Shown here: piece after piece, positions 38,051 through 49,252 of the stretch
How positions within the stretch are numbered: the first letter of the stretch is position 1
Layout of the letters: each line of letters starts with the position of its first letter
Source of the DNA: an uncultured Alphaproteobacteria bacterium
GTDB taxonomy: Bacteria; Pseudomonadota; Alphaproteobacteria; HIMB59; GCA-002718135
Length of the DNA stretch: 64,000 nt
Direction: 5' to 3'
Assembly (NCBI GenBank): GCA_902570155.1
Contig: CACFXU010000004.1
Coordinates: 59,944 to 123,943 of the forward strand
Notes under the pieces: generated by a model
Told to the model about the DNA's origin: nothing
Seen by the model: the letters and a program-made list of their open reading frames with translations, nothing else
Database searches by the model: none
Position numbers and translations under genes: made by a program

Positions 38051-40405
38051 ATGATTAGATTATTTGGTTATATAAAATTATTGTTCATTTTACTATGCAT
38101 ATTTGCATTAATTTCAATTTCAACAATTTTTTACACACTTTGGCGCTACTCACCAGAATTACCTTCATATGAAAATATCGTAAATTATAAACCAAATTTG
38201 TCTTCAAGAATTTATAGCTCAGACGGATTATTATTAAAAAGTTTTTATACGGAAGAAAGAATATTTATTCCTGAAAGTAGAATACCTCAAAATATTAAAT
38301 TAGCTTTTTTATCATCTGAGGATAAGAATTTTTATCAACATTATGGTGTTGATGTGATTGCAATAGTAAGAGCTATTTTTACTAATATTCTGAATAGTTA
38401 TTATGATAGAAGAGTAGTTGGTGCATCAACAATTACACAGCAAGTAGTTAAAAATCTTTTATTAAGTAACGAATTAAGTTACTCTAGAAAAATTAAAGAA
38501 ATCATTTTATCTGTTAGAATTGAAAATATTTTAAATAAGAATTCTATTTTAGAATTATACCTGAATGATATTTATTTAGGTTACGGTTCCTATGGAATTG
38601 GAACTGCAAGTTTGAATTATTTTAATAAATCTATTTATGATTTAGAGCTACATGAAATAGCTTTTTTAGCAGCTTTACCAAAAGCTCCAAACAATTATAA
38701 TCCAAAAACGAATTATATAAAAGCCATTGAAAGAAGAAATTGGGTAATTGATAGAATGTATCAAAATGGATTTATAACAGAAGAGGATCTAATATATAAG
38801 AATAAACCACTTCAGGTCTTCAAACGTAACGATAGAAAATTTTTAGAAGCAGATTATTTCTATGAAGAAATAAGAAAAGAACTGTATTCAAAATTTGGAA
38901 AAGAAAAACTTTATTCAGATGGATTAATAATCAAGACAGCACTTGATTCAGAAATTCAAAAATATGCAAACCTCAGTTTAATTGAAGGATTGATAGAATA
39001 CGAAAAAAACCAGGGATGGCATGGTTTGATAGAAAATACAAATTTGGATAATTTTTTTAAAAATCAAAATTATTATAAAAAAATAAATCCTTTTTTTCCA
39101 AATTGGGAAACTGTTATAGTCAATAAAATATATAAATCTAAAATAGAGGTATATGATAAATCTAAAGTTAAATTATTAGTAAATTTAAATAGTCTAGATA
39201 ATAATTGGCTTTCTTATGAAGACTTTAAAAAGGGTGATGTAATTTATATCGAAAGAAATAATAACTCTTACACCATCAAACAGGAACCCCTAGTAAATGG
39301 GGCAATAATCGTTATGGACCCCTATAATGGAGATATATTAGCTCTTTCTGGAGGATATAGTTTTCGCAAAAGTGAATTTAATAGAGCCACTCAAGCTAAA
39401 AGACAACCAGGATCAGCATTTAAGCCTATTGTTTACCTAGCTGCATTGAATGAAGGTTATTCTCCTTCAACATTAATACTAGACGCACCTTATGTAGTTG
39501 ATCAAGGTCCGGGCCTTCCAAAATGGAAGCCATCAAATTATACAGATGAATTTTATGGATTAACAACAATGAGAACAGGTATTGAAAAATCTAGAAATTT
39601 AATGACAGTAAGACTTGCTAACAGAATTGGGATGAGTAAGATTTTAAATATGGCAAGTAAATTTAATATAAATGAAGGTTTTGATGATAAACTTTCAATG
39701 TCACTTGGTTCTGGGGTAATTACTTTAAGAGATTTAACCAATGCTTACGCTATTATTGCTAATGGAGGTAAAAAAATTGAATCTAAATTCATAACAAGTA
39801 TTTACAATCGAAATGGAAATAAGATACGAGATACTAGTTTAAAAAAATGTAACGAATGTATAGTTGACTCAATTCCATCAAAAATAAAAATTCCGAATGT
39901 AGATGAAGAAGAGAACTTAGTTGTTGATCCACGTTTGGCTTATCAGATTACTTCAATGATGGAAGGTGTAATTCTAAGAGGTACAGCAAAAAGATTAAAA
40001 GATTTAGATGTCCCAATAGCTGGCAAGACTGGAACAACAAATCAAAATAAAGATGCCTGGTTTATTGGATACACTCCTGATTTAGTCATAGGTGTATATG
40101 TTGGTTATGATCAACCAAAATCTCTTGGATACAAGCAAACTGGTTCTAGTGTAGCTGTGCCTATATTTAAAAACTTTGCTAAAAAAATAAAAATTAATAA
40201 AAATAAAAAACCATTTAGAATTCCTTCGGGAATAAGTTTTGTAAGAATTGACCCAAGCAATGGAATGATATCTAATCAGGAAGGAAGTATAAGCGAACCT
40301 TTCATATTAGGTTCAGAGCCATATTCTGGGAATGTAAACATTATAGATGGATTAGAAAATTTTAATAATAATTCCATTTCTGGAACAGGTGGTTTATTAG
40401 AGTAA
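38051..40405 (+). CDS. mrcA: Penicillin-binding protein 1A
   Basis: GT51 domain (SSEDKNFYQHYGVD, GASTITQQVVKNLLL) and transpeptidase motifs PGSAFKP and GKTGTTNQNKDAWFIGYTPD. Confidence 0.95.
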   Translation: MIRLFGYIKLLFILLCIFALISISTIFYTLWRYSPELPSYENIVNYKPNLSSRIYSSDGLLLKSFYTEERIFIPESRIPQNIKLAFLSSEDKNFYQHYGVDVIAIVRAIFTNILNSYYDRRVVGASTITQQVVKNLLLSNELSYSRKIKEIILSVRIENILNKNSILELYLNDIYLGYGSYGIGTASLNYFNKSIYDLELHEIAFLAALPKAPNNYNPKTNYIKAIERRNWVIDRMYQNGFITEEDLIYKNKPLQVFKRNDRKFLEADYFYEEIRKELYSKFGKEKLYSDGLIIKTALDSEIQKYANLSLIEGLIEYEKNQGWHGLIENTNLDNFFKNQNYYKKINPFFPNWETVIVNKIYKSKIEVYDKSKVKLLVNLNSLDNNWLSYEDFKKGDVIYIERNNNSYTIKQEPLVNGAIIVMDPYNGDILALSGGYSFRKSEFNRATQAKRQPGSAFKPIVYLAALNEGYSPSTLILDAPYVVDQGPGLPKWKPSNYTDEFYGLTTMRTGIEKSRNLMTVRLANRIGMSKILNMASKFNINEGFDDKLSMSLGSGVITLRDLTNAYAIIANGGKKIESKFITSIYNRNGNKIRDTSLKKCNECIVDSIPSKIKIPNVDEEENLVVDPRLAYQITSMMEGVILRGTAKRLKDLDVPIAGKTGTTNQNKDAWFIGYTPDLVIGVYVGYDQPKSLGYKQTGSSVAVPIFKNFAKKIKINKNKKPFRIPSGISFVRIDPSNGMISNQEGSISEPFILGSEPYSGNVNIIDGLENFNNNSISGTGGLLE

Positions 40406-40411
40406 GTCTTT

Positions 40412-41507
40412 ATGGAAAATATTGATTTAATTGAAGAAAATTTAAAGAAAATAAGATCAAACTTTGATCTTATAAGGAGGGGGGTTTGACTATCATTCTC
40501 TTAAAAAACAATTAGAAGATTTAAAGCTTAAAAGTTCAGATCCCAATATTTGGGAAAATAATGATGCAAAAAATATTTTTCAAGACATAAAATCTATTGA
40601 GAACAAAATCAGTGACTTTAATAAACTTAGTAAATTGCTGAATGAAAATGAAGAGATTTATAAATTTATTCAAAAAGACGATGATAAATCATTATTAGAT
40701 GATTTAAAAAATGAAGTTGAGTTGACTTTAAAATTATCTGAAAAAATTCGATATTTAAATTTATTAAATGATGAAGCTGACCACCTTAATGCATTTATAG
40801 AGATTCACGCTGGCGCAGGAGGAACTGAGAGTCAGGATTGGGCGGAGATTTTGCAAAGAATGTATCTGAGATGGGCAGAAGATCAAGATAATTGTAAAGT
40901 AAGTTTATTACAAGAAATGCGTGGTGAGGAAGCAGGAATAAAATCTTGTACACTAAAAATTGTGATGGATTACTCTTATGGTTGGTTGAAAAAGGAAAGT
41001 GGTATTCATCGACTTGTAAGACTTTCTCCATTTGATAGCAATAAAAGAAGGCATACAAGTTTTGCAAGTGTTTGGGTCTATCCAGAAATAGATGATAAAA
41101 TTGAAATACAAATTAAAGAAAGTGATTTGAGAGTAGACACTTATAGGGCATCTGGAGCAGGAGGACAACACGTAAATAAAACTGATAGCGCAGTAAGAAT
41201 TACACACTTACCAACAAATATTGTTGTACAATGTCAGAGCGATAGATCACAACATAAAAATAGATCTAATGCTATGAAAATGATCAAATCAAGAATTTAC
41301 GAAGCAGAACTCCAAAAAAGAAAAGAAAATGAAAATATTAAAAATAAAGACAAGAAAGATATTGGATGGGGCAATCAAATAAGATCATATGTTTTACATC
41401 CTTATAAACTAATAAAAGATTTAAGAAGTGGATATGAAACTTCGAACGTAAATGATGTTTTAGATGGAAAAATAAATAACTTTTTGGAGAATTCTCTTAC
41501 CTTCTAA
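40412..41507 (+). CDS. prfB: Peptide chain release factor 2, join(40412..40486,40488..41507) with programmed +1 frameshift
   Basis: 25-codon 5' ORF from ATG 40412 to in-frame TGA 40487-40489, then the +1 frame from 40488 runs to 41507. RF2 motifs: LSPFDS tripeptide, GAGGQHVNKTDSAVRI. Confidence 0.93.
40475..40490 (+). promoter_or_regulatory. prfB frameshift signal: internal Shine-Dalgarno AGGAGG, 3-nt spacer GGG, slip codon GTT, TGA C
   Basis: AGGAGG 40475-40480, GGG 40481-40483, GTT 40484-40486, TGA 40487-40489, C 40490. Confidence 0.88.
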
Positions 41508-41516
41508 CTAAATATT

Positions 41517-42755
41517 CTAAACTATTTTTAAAATTCCAATTTTCTTTTTGCCAATTGATATTTTTATTTCTTTTAATCCTGTGTATTCTTTAAGTGTAAA
41601 GCTACTATTTATATATAATTTATCATTTACTCTTACACCCTTAGATTTAATTAATCTTTTAATTTCACTTCTACTTTTTACAAGCTCTAGTTTTTCTATT
41701 GCATCTAAAATTGTAAAAATATTGTTTTGTAGTTTCAATTTGTTTTCTGAAATATTTGGCAATCTTTCATCAATTATATTTGAATTAAAAATGTTGTTAG
41801 CAATTTCAATTGCCTCATCTGCATCTTCTTTTCCTCTCACAAGTTTTGTAACTTCATATGCCAATATTTTTTTTGCTTCATTTATTTCTTCATTTCTAAG
41901 TGATGAAAGTTTTTCTATTTCTTTTAAAGGAAGTTTAGTGAATAAATATAAAAACTTTGGCACATCATCATCATTTACATTTCTCCAAAATTGAAAAAAA
42001 TCCAAACTTGATATTTTATCTTTATTAAGCCATACTGCGCCATCGGCTGTTTTCCCCATTTTAGAGCCATCATTATTCGTAATTAACGGTGAAGTAATAC
42101 CAAATGCATTTTTGTTGTTAATTTTTTTTATTAAATCAACTCCACTTAATATATTTCCCCATTGATCTGATCCTCCCATTTGTAAAATACAATCATAATT
42201 TTTATTTAAATGATAAAAATCATATGCTTGCAAAAGCATATAATTAAATTCTAATATTGTTAAAGGTTGTTCTCGATCCAATCTACTTTTAACAGATTCG
42301 AAAGTTAACATTTTATTTAACGTGATTTTAGAACCAAACTCTCGAAGAAAATCTATGTAATTTAAACTGGAAAGCCACTCATAGTTATTTATCATTAAAG
42401 AATTGTTATTTAGATTAATAAATCTACTAAATGTTTTTTCTATATTATTTATATTTTTATCAATTTGATTTTTGCTTAATATTCTTCTTGTTTTGTCTTT
42501 TCCAGAAGGATCACCAATTAAAGTAGTTCCTCCTCCAATTAATGCAATTGATTGATGGCCATAAAAATCAAGCCAGTGAAGTAGCATCAATTGAATTAAG
42601 CTCCCCACGTGCAAACTATCGCTAGTAATATCAAAACCGATATAGCCAGATATTTTTTTATTTAAAATTATTTTGTCTAGATTTTCAACATCTATACTTT
42701 GATAGATAAAACCTCTTGCGCTAATCTCATTTAAAAAATCTGATTTAAATTTCAT
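41517..42755 (-). CDS. tyrS: Tyrosyl-tRNA synthetase
   Basis: GYIGFDITSDSLHVGSLIQL, MGGSDQWGNI, KMGKTADGAVWL (KMSKS-like). Confidence 0.95.
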   Translation of the reverse strand: MKFKSDFLNEISARGFIYQSIDVENLDKIILNKKISGYIGFDITSDSLHVGSLIQLMLLHWLDFYGHQSIALIGGGTTLIGDPSGKDKTRRILSKNQIDKNINNIEKTFSRFINLNNNSLMINNYEWLSSLNYIDFLREFGSKITLNKMLTFESVKSRLDREQPLTILEFNYMLLQAYDFYHLNKNYDCILQMGGSDQWGNILSGVDLIKKINNKNAFGITSPLITNNDGSKMGKTADGAVWLNKDKISSLDFFQFWRNVNDDDVPKFLYLFTKLPLKEIEKLSSLRNEEINEAKKILAYEVTKLVRGKEDADEAIEIANNIFNSNIIDERLPNISENKLKLQNNIFTILDAIEKLELVKSRSEIKRLIKSKGVRVNDKLYINSSFTLKEYTGLKEIKISIGKKKIGILKIV

Positions 42756-42761
42756 TATTAA

Positions 42762-43406
42762 TTATTTTATTTCAATTGTTTGATTTATATAATCTTTTAT
42801 TGCATCTTCAAATTCATTTGAAAAACTCTCGTAGAAATGATCTGCTCCTTTTATAGGTTTAAATTTGATATCAACTTTTTTTTGTTGGTGAAGTTTCTCA
42901 ACAAGTATTTTTGTTGAGTCAAATGACGCAATATTATCTTTATCTCCATGAACGATTAAACCAGAAGAAGGACAAGGTGCTAAAAAACTGAAATCTCTCA
43001 AATTGGCAGGAGGAGAGATGCTAACGAATCCATTTATTTCTGGTCTTCTCATCAGAAGTTGCATTGCAATCCAAGCACCAAATGAAAATCCAGCTACCCA
43101 ACATATTTTTGAATTAGTATTATATTGCTGTAGCCAATCTAAAACACATGCTGCATCACTTAATTCTCCTTCACCATCATCAAAAACACCTTCACTTTTG
43201 CCTACTCCTCTAAAATTAAATCTAATTGTGGAAAATCCAGCTTTGATAAAAATTTTATACATTTTAAATATAATTTTTGTATTCATTGTGCCACCTTTAG
43301 AAGGATCAGGATGTAACAATATGACAATTGGAGAGTCGTCTCTATTATTATGAGAATATTTTGCTTCTATTTTACCTTCGGGTCCTGGAATTAATAAGTC
43401 AACCAT
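42762..43406 (-). CDS. Alpha/beta hydrolase
   Basis: ILLHPDPSKGGTMNTKI, RFNFRGVGKSEG, GFSFGAWIAMQLL, SGLIVHGDKDNI, GADHFY. Confidence 0.85.
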   Translation of the reverse strand: MVDLLIPGPEGKIEAKYSHNNRDDSPIVILLHPDPSKGGTMNTKIIFKMYKIFIKAGFSTIRFNFRGVGKSEGVFDDGEGELSDAACVLDWLQQYNTNSKICWVAGFSFGAWIAMQLLMRRPEINGFVSISPPANLRDFSFLAPCPSSGLIVHGDKDNIASFDSTKILVEKLHQQKKVDIKFKPIKGADHFYESFSNEFEDAIKDYINQTIEIK

Positions 43407-43462
43407 TTGATAAAGCTATTATTGAAGTTATATGATTTTGTAAATATAGATGTTTTAAATAT

Positions 43463-44557
43463 ATGAATTCTCTTGGTTTTAATAAGTCTGAAAAAGACAC
43501 TAAAATTGTAGTAGCCATGTCTGGTGGTGTTGACAGCTCTGTAGCAGCTGTAATGTTGAAAAAACAGGGCTATAATGTGATAGGTGTAACTTTAAGGCTT
43601 TATAACAACTCTGATGTAGCTAAAAGTAAATCATGTTGCGCTGGCAGGGATATTCAAGATGCTAAATCTGTAGCTCAAAAATATAACTTCGAACACTTAG
43701 TACTAGATTATCAAGAAAAATTTTTTGATGGTGTTATTAATAATTTTGTTGATTCATACTCAACTGGAGAAACACCATTACCCTGTGTAAAATGCAATCA
43801 AACCGTTAAATTTTCAGACTTACTCGGAGAAGCAAAAAACATTGGAGCTGATGCACTTGCTACAGGGCATTATGCCATCAGAAGAGGTTCTTTAGATAAT
43901 GCAAGTTTGCATAAAGCAAGAGATTTTTCAAAAGATCAAAGTTTTTTCCTTTTTGCAACTCTCCAAGAGCAATTAAATTATGTGAGGTTTCCCTTAGGTG
44001 ATTACACTAAGTCAGAAATTAGAAAACTTGCTCAAAAATATGAACTTGATGTTAGTGATAAACCTGATAGCCAAGATATATGTTTTGTAACATCAAGTTC
44101 CTATAGAGATCTTGTCAAAAATTTAAATCCTGAAGTAAATAAAAAGGGAATAATTTATGATATTGATAAAAACATTCTGGGAACTCATGATGGAATTAGT
44201 AATTTTACAATCGGTCAAAGAAAAGGTATTGGCATTAGTGGCTCTAAAAAAGCCTTATATGTTATAGATATAAATAAAGATCAAAATTCAATCACTTTAG
44301 GTACAAAAGAAAAATTGAGAAAAAATGTAATTAACTTTAAAAATATTAATTGGTTGGGTGGTAATATCCAACCTAAAGGACTTAATTGTTCAGCAAAAAT
44401 AAGATCAACCCAGGAGGATTTACCAGGTATTCTTAACATAAATAGTGATCATGGAACTTTTACATTTAAAACTGAATTAGATAAAACTTCTCCTGGACAA
44501 GCTTGTGTTTTTTACAAAAATGACCAATTGCTTGGAGGTGGCTGGATTACCTCTTAA
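43463..44557 (+). CDS. mnmA: tRNA-specific 2-thiouridylase
   Basis: VVAMSGGVDSSVAAVMLK, CVKCNQTVKFSDLL, KPDSQDICFV, TIGQRKGIGI. Confidence 0.95.
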   Translation: MNSLGFNKSEKDTKIVVAMSGGVDSSVAAVMLKKQGYNVIGVTLRLYNNSDVAKSKSCCAGRDIQDAKSVAQKYNFEHLVLDYQEKFFDGVINNFVDSYSTGETPLPCVKCNQTVKFSDLLGEAKNIGADALATGHYAIRRGSLDNASLHKARDFSKDQSFFLFATLQEQLNYVRFPLGDYTKSEIRKLAQKYELDVSDKPDSQDICFVTSSSYRDLVKNLNPEVNKKGIIYDIDKNILGTHDGISNFTIGQRKGIGISGSKKALYVIDINKDQNSITLGTKEKLRKNVINFKNINWLGGNIQPKGLNCSAKIRSTQEDLPGILNINSDHGTFTFKTELDKTSPGQACVFYKNDQLLGGGWITS

Positions 44558-44636
44558 ATTTAAAATCAGTTCTAAATTCGCTAAATTTTTGTTGAATTAA
44601 CTAGATTTTTTAAATTAATGAATTAGATGAAGTAAT

Positions 44637-46088
44637 GTGAATTCAGAAACTCTTAATACATTAGATTCATATAGTAAAAATAAATACAAATATGGCTTTG
44701 TAACTGAAATTGATGATGAAAAGCCAAAAAAAGGATTAAACGAAGATACAATTAAATTTATTTCGTTAAAAAAGAACGAGCCAAAGTGGATGCTTGATTG
44801 GCGTTTAAAAGCATATTCTAAATGGAAAAAAATTAAAGAGCCTAAATGGGCAAACTTAAGTTTTCCTGAAATTGACTATCAAAATATTTATTATTATTCA
44901 GCTCCAAAAGGTTTTGAAAAAAAACCTAAAGATTTAAGCGAAGTAGATCCAAAACTTATAGAGACATATAATAAATTAGGTATTCCTTTAGAGGAGCAAA
45001 AAGTTTTAGCTGGAGTTGCTGTAGATGTTGTATTCGATAGTGTATCAGTTGCAACAACTTATAAAGGTGAATTAGAAAAGCTTGGAATAATTTTTTGTTC
45101 TATTGGAGAAGCTATCCAAAAACATCCTGACTTAATAAAAAAATATCTAGGCTCAGTTATACCTCCTGGAGATCATTCTTTTTCAGCATTAAACTCGGCT
45201 GTGTTTACTGATGGATCTTTTGTTTACATTCCAGAGGGTGTAAAATGTCCAATGGAATTATCTACTTATTTTAGAATTAACGCAGAAAATACAGGGCAAT
45301 TTGAGAGGACTCTAATTATTGCTGATAAAGGAAGTTATGTTAGCTATCTAGAAGGATGTACTGCTCCTAAAAGAGACGACAATCAGTTGCATGCAGCCAA
45401 TGTAGAATTAATCGCTTTAGAAGATGCAGAAATAAAATATTCAACTGTTCAAAATTGGTATCCCGGAGATGAAGATGGAAAAGGTGGTATTTATAATTTT
45501 GTTACTAAAAGAGGTCTTTGTGCAGGTAAAAATAGTAAAATATCATGGACACAAGTAGAGACTGGATCCGCTATTACATGGAAATATCCAAGCTGCATTT
45601 TAAAAGGAGATAATTCTATTGGCGAGTTTTACTCTGTAGCAATAACAAACAACTTTCAACAAGCTGATACAGGTACAAAAATGACTCATATTGGGAAAAA
45701 TACCAAAAGTAAAATTATATCAAAAGGTATTTCTTTAGGTAAATCACAAAATACTTACAGAGGTGAAGTTTCTTTTTTAAGGAAAGCTGACAAAGCAAGA
45801 AATTATACTCAATGTGATTCTTTGTTAGTAGGAAATCAATGTGGGGCACACACAGTTCCTTACATTGACTCAAAAAATAATACAGCTGTTATTGAGCACG
45901 AAGCATCGACTTCTAAAATAAATGAAGATCAACTTTATTATTGTAGACAAAGAGGGTTAAGTCATGAAGAAGCAGTTTCATTAATTGTTAATGGTTTCTG
46001 CAAGCAAGTTTTACAAGAACTTCCAATGGAATTTGCTGTTGAAGCACAAAAACTAGTATCTATATCTCTGGAGGGAAGTGTAGGGTAA
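44637..46088 (+). CDS. sufB: Fe-S cluster assembly protein SufB
   Basis: [55 protein letters not shown] start. Confidence 0.95.
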   Translation: MNSETLNTLDSYSKNKYKYGFVTEIDDEKPKKGLNEDTIKFISLKKNEPKWMLDWRLKAYSKWKKIKEPKWANLSFPEIDYQNIYYYSAPKGFEKKPKDLSEVDPKLIETYNKLGIPLEEQKVLAGVAVDVVFDSVSVATTYKGELEKLGIIFCSIGEAIQKHPDLIKKYLGSVIPPGDHSFSALNSAVFTDGSFVYIPEGVKCPMELSTYFRINAENTGQFERTLIIADKGSYVSYLEGCTAPKRDDNQLHAANVELIALEDAEIKYSTVQNWYPGDEDGKGGIYNFVTKRGLCAGKNSKISWTQVETGSAITWKYPSCILKGDNSIGEFYSVAITNNFQQADTGTKMTHIGKNTKSKIISKGISLGKSQNTYRGEVSFLRKADKARNYTQCDSLLVGNQCGAHTVPYIDSKNNTAVIEHEASTSKINEDQLYYCRQRGLSHEEAVSLIVNGFCKQVLQELPMEFAVEAQKLVSISLEGSVG

Positions 46089-46089
46089 A

Positions 46090-46830
46090 ATGTTTTTAGA
46101 AATTAAAGATCTATCTGTAAAAATTGAAAATAAAAATATTCTTAAAAGTCTTAACTTAAATATTAATAAAGGTGAAGTTCATGCAATCATGGGTCCAAAT
46201 GGATCTGGTAAAAGTACATTAGCAAATGTTCTAGCAGGTAAAGAGGATTACGAAATTTTAAATGGCAGAATTAATTTCAAAGATAATGATTTATTTGATT
46301 TAAATATCGAAGAAAGGGCACAAGAAGGAATGTTTTTGGCTTTTCAATATCCTGTGGAAATACCTGGAGTAAATATCACTCCATTTTTACACTCTGCAAT
46401 TAATTCAAAAAGAAAACGTATGAACGAAGAAGAAATTGATAATTTATCGTTTGCTAAGCTTTTAAAATCAAAAGCTAATGATTTAGGTATAAATATTGAT
46501 ATGCTTAAACGATCAGTTAATACAGGCTTCTCTGGAGGTGAAAAAAAACGTTACGAAATTTTACAAATGAGTATTCTTAATCCAGATTTATCTATTTTAG
46601 ATGAAACAGACTCAGGCCTGGATATAGATGCTCTTAAAATTGTTACAGATGGGGTCAATAAACTTAAAACAAAAGATAATTCATTTTTAATCATTACTCA
46701 TTATCAAAAACTTTTGGATTATATTAAACCAGACTACGTACATGTTATGGTAAATGGTTCTATTGTCAAATCAGGTGGATCTGAAATTGCTGATGAAATA
46801 GAAAAAGATGGATTTCAAAAATTCCAGTAA
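46090..46830 (+). CDS. sufC: Fe-S cluster assembly ATPase SufC
   Basis: GPNGSGKSTLANVLAG, FSGGEKKRYEILQM, SILDETDSGLDIDAL. Confidence 0.95.
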   Translation: MFLEIKDLSVKIENKNILKSLNLNINKGEVHAIMGPNGSGKSTLANVLAGKEDYEILNGRINFKDNDLFDLNIEERAQEGMFLAFQYPVEIPGVNITPFLHSAINSKRKRMNEEEIDNLSFAKLLKSKANDLGINIDMLKRSVNTGFSGGEKKRYEILQMSILNPDLSILDETDSGLDIDALKIVTDGVNKLKTKDNSFLIITHYQKLLDYIKPDYVHVMVNGSIVKSGGSEIADEIEKDGFQKFQ

Positions 46831-48056
46831 TGAATATCCAAGATAATTATCTAAAAAATAAAAAAAATATTTTTTTTTCAGAAAACAAAGATATTGCAAC
46901 TCATAGAGAGAAATTAATAAATATTTTTGAAAATGATAGATTTGATAAAAAAAATAATGAAAGTCTTAAAAATTTAAATCTAAAAAACTTTATTGATTTT
47001 AAGTATAAATACCTGATCCCCGAAGAAACATCAGTAATAAACAATAATCATGAAAACAGTTATTCAATAGTCTCTGTAAATGGACAATGTTCGAGTTTTA
47101 AAGATGATAAAATAGAAATTACTAAAATTCTAGATGAAGATTATAATGATTTTTCTAAAAATGATACAATTGAAAATAATGATCATTTTGTAAACCTAAA
47201 TTCATTATTTTTAAATAGTGGTTTTAAGATTGTTATAAAAAAAAATAACAACATAAAAATTAAAATATCAAACATTATAACTGATGATGACTTAACCATT
47301 TTTCAAAAAAATAATTATATTTGTGAAGAGGGATCATCCCTAGATCTTATTGAAGAATATGAAAACAAAAATAATTCTACATCAAATATATTAAATGTAA
47401 TTAAATTAGAAAAAAATTCTCAGCTAAATCATTTTTTAATTCAAGACAATTCTCCAAATCATAATTTAATAATAACAACTCATTCTTCGTGTAAAAAAGA
47501 TTCTACCTACACCCAAAAAGTATATAATTTTTCAGAAGGCTACGTAAGAAATTTTCATTATACTGAATTAATCGAAGCTAATTCAGAAGCGGATCTACAA
47601 GGAATATTTTTTCTAAAAGATAATAACACATCAAACAACAAAACATTTGTTAAGCATTTAGCTGAAGATTGCAAAAGTAATCAAGTTTATAAAGGGATTT
47701 TGAATGATCGTTCTAAAGCAACATATTTTAGCAACACCCATGTTGATAAAGTGGCACAAAAAACAGAAGGATATCAACTTAGTAAAGGGATACTTTTATC
47801 TGATAATGCATCGTATTTTTCTAAACCTGAATTAAAAATATATGCTGATGACGTGAAATGTAGTCATGGCTCTACTATTGGACCTATAGACGAAAATGCC
47901 ATTTTTTATCTTCGATCTAGAGGTATGAGTAAAATTGCAGCAACTAAAATATTGATATCATCATTTATTAATGAAGAATTAGATAGTATTGATAATGAAC
48001 AAATGTCTGAAATAATACAAAAGAAACTAGTAAGATACTTAAGTAAAGTGAAATGA
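46830..48056 (+). CDS. sufD: Fe-S cluster assembly protein SufD
   Basis: 408 aa, DVKCSHGSTIGPIDENAIFYLRSRGMSKIAATKILISSFI; between sufC and sufS. Confidence 0.9.
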   Translation: MNIQDNYLKNKKNIFFSENKDIATHREKLINIFENDRFDKKNNESLKNLNLKNFIDFKYKYLIPEETSVINNNHENSYSIVSVNGQCSSFKDDKIEITKILDEDYNDFSKNDTIENNDHFVNLNSLFLNSGFKIVIKKNNNIKIKISNIITDDDLTIFQKNNYICEEGSSLDLIEEYENKNNSTSNILNVIKLEKNSQLNHFLIQDNSPNHNLIITTHSSCKKDSTYTQKVYNFSEGYVRNFHYTELIEANSEADLQGIFFLKDNNTSNNKTFVKHLAEDCKSNQVYKGILNDRSKATYFSNTHVDKVAQKTEGYQLSKGILLSDNASYFSKPELKIYADDVKCSHGSTIGPIDENAIFYLRSRGMSKIAATKILISSFINEELDSIDNEQMSEIIQKKLVRYLSKVK

Positions 48057-49249
48057 ATATTTCAAATTTAAAATCAAGATTTCCCGTATTCAAAAAAAAT
48101 CCTAATTTAGTTTTTTTAGATACCGCAGCCTCAGCATTAAAAGTTGATGAAATGATTGAAGCCACCAATAATTGTTACACAAATGAATATGCAAATATTC
48201 ATAGAGGTAATTATGAATTAAGTTCAAAGTTAACAAAAAAATTTGAAGATGCTCGAAAAAAAATTGCAGATTATTTAAATACATCTGAAAACAATATTAT
48301 TTTCGTTAAAAGTGCTACTGAGGGTATAAACTTAATTGCTTCTTGTATGTCTAAAAGATTTTTAGAAGATGGTGACGAAATAATCTTAAGTTATCTTGAG
48401 CACCATGCTAATTTGATACCTTGGCATCTAATTGAAAAGAAGATAAAAATTACTCCTCTAGGGTTAAACGAAAATAGTGAGATTAATTATGATGAATTAA
48501 ATGATAAAATTAATTTAAAAACCAAATTAATTACATTAACCCACATGTCAAATGTTACAGGATCAATAACAAATTTTGATACAGTAAAAGAAATTACCAA
48601 AAAAAAGAATATACCGCTACTATTAGATGGTTGTCAATTTGCTCCTCACAAAAAAGTTGATTTAAAAGATTTAGATCCTGATTTTTATGTTTTTTCTGCA
48701 CATAAAATGTATGGACCTTCAGGCCTGGGTATACTTTACATGAAAGATAAGTGGATAGATGAATTTACTCCTTACCAAGGGGGAGGGCAAATGATTCATG
48801 ATGTAGATATTGATAAAAGCACATATGCAAATGGGTACGAAAAATTTGAGGCAGGTACTCCTCCTATTGCACCAGTTATAGGTTTCTCCTCTTCATTAAA
48901 TTTTATGGATGAAGTTGATCCAAATGTTATTTATGAACATGAAATGAAACTTCATAATTATGCTTATGAAAAACTTTCAAAATTCAATAATATTAAAATA
49001 TATGGATCAAATAAAAATAAAGGTGCAATCATTTCTTTTAATATTGAAGGAGTACATAATTCTGATTTAGGTGCAATGTTAGATAAAAAAAACATAGCAA
49101 TAAGAACAGGACATCATTGTTGTCAACCTTTGATGAAACATTTTAATGTTACTGGAACTTCTAGAATTTCATTTGGAATATATAATACAATAGATGATGT
49201 TGATTATTTAGTAGACAGCATTGATGAAATAACAAAAATCTTATTATAA
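48053..49249 (+). CDS. sufS: Cysteine desulfurase SufS
   Basis: LDTAASALKV, ANIHRGNYELS, VFSAHKMYGPSGLGILYMKD, IRTGHHCCQPLM. Confidence 0.95.
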   Translation: MNISNLKSRFPVFKKNPNLVFLDTAASALKVDEMIEATNNCYTNEYANIHRGNYELSSKLTKKFEDARKKIADYLNTSENNIIFVKSATEGINLIASCMSKRFLEDGDEIILSYLEHHANLIPWHLIEKKIKITPLGLNENSEINYDELNDKINLKTKLITLTHMSNVTGSITNFDTVKEITKKKNIPLLLDGCQFAPHKKVDLKDLDPDFYVFSAHKMYGPSGLGILYMKDKWIDEFTPYQGGGQMIHDVDIDKSTYANGYEKFEAGTPPIAPVIGFSSSLNFMDEVDPNVIYEHEMKLHNYAYEKLSKFNNIKIYGSNKNKGAIISFNIEGVHNSDLGAMLDKKNIAIRTGHHCCQPLMKHFNVTGTSRISFGIYNTIDDVDYLVDSIDEITKILL

Positions 49250-49252
49250 CTG

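Noticed and set aside
40795-41207. Minus-strand ORFs inside prfB
   Set aside because: Overlap conserved RF2 catalytic sequence; no protein features.
44558-44636. Possible Fe-responsive regulator site before sufB
   Set aside because: AT-rich, no clear palindrome matching a known Rrf2/IscR consensus by eye.
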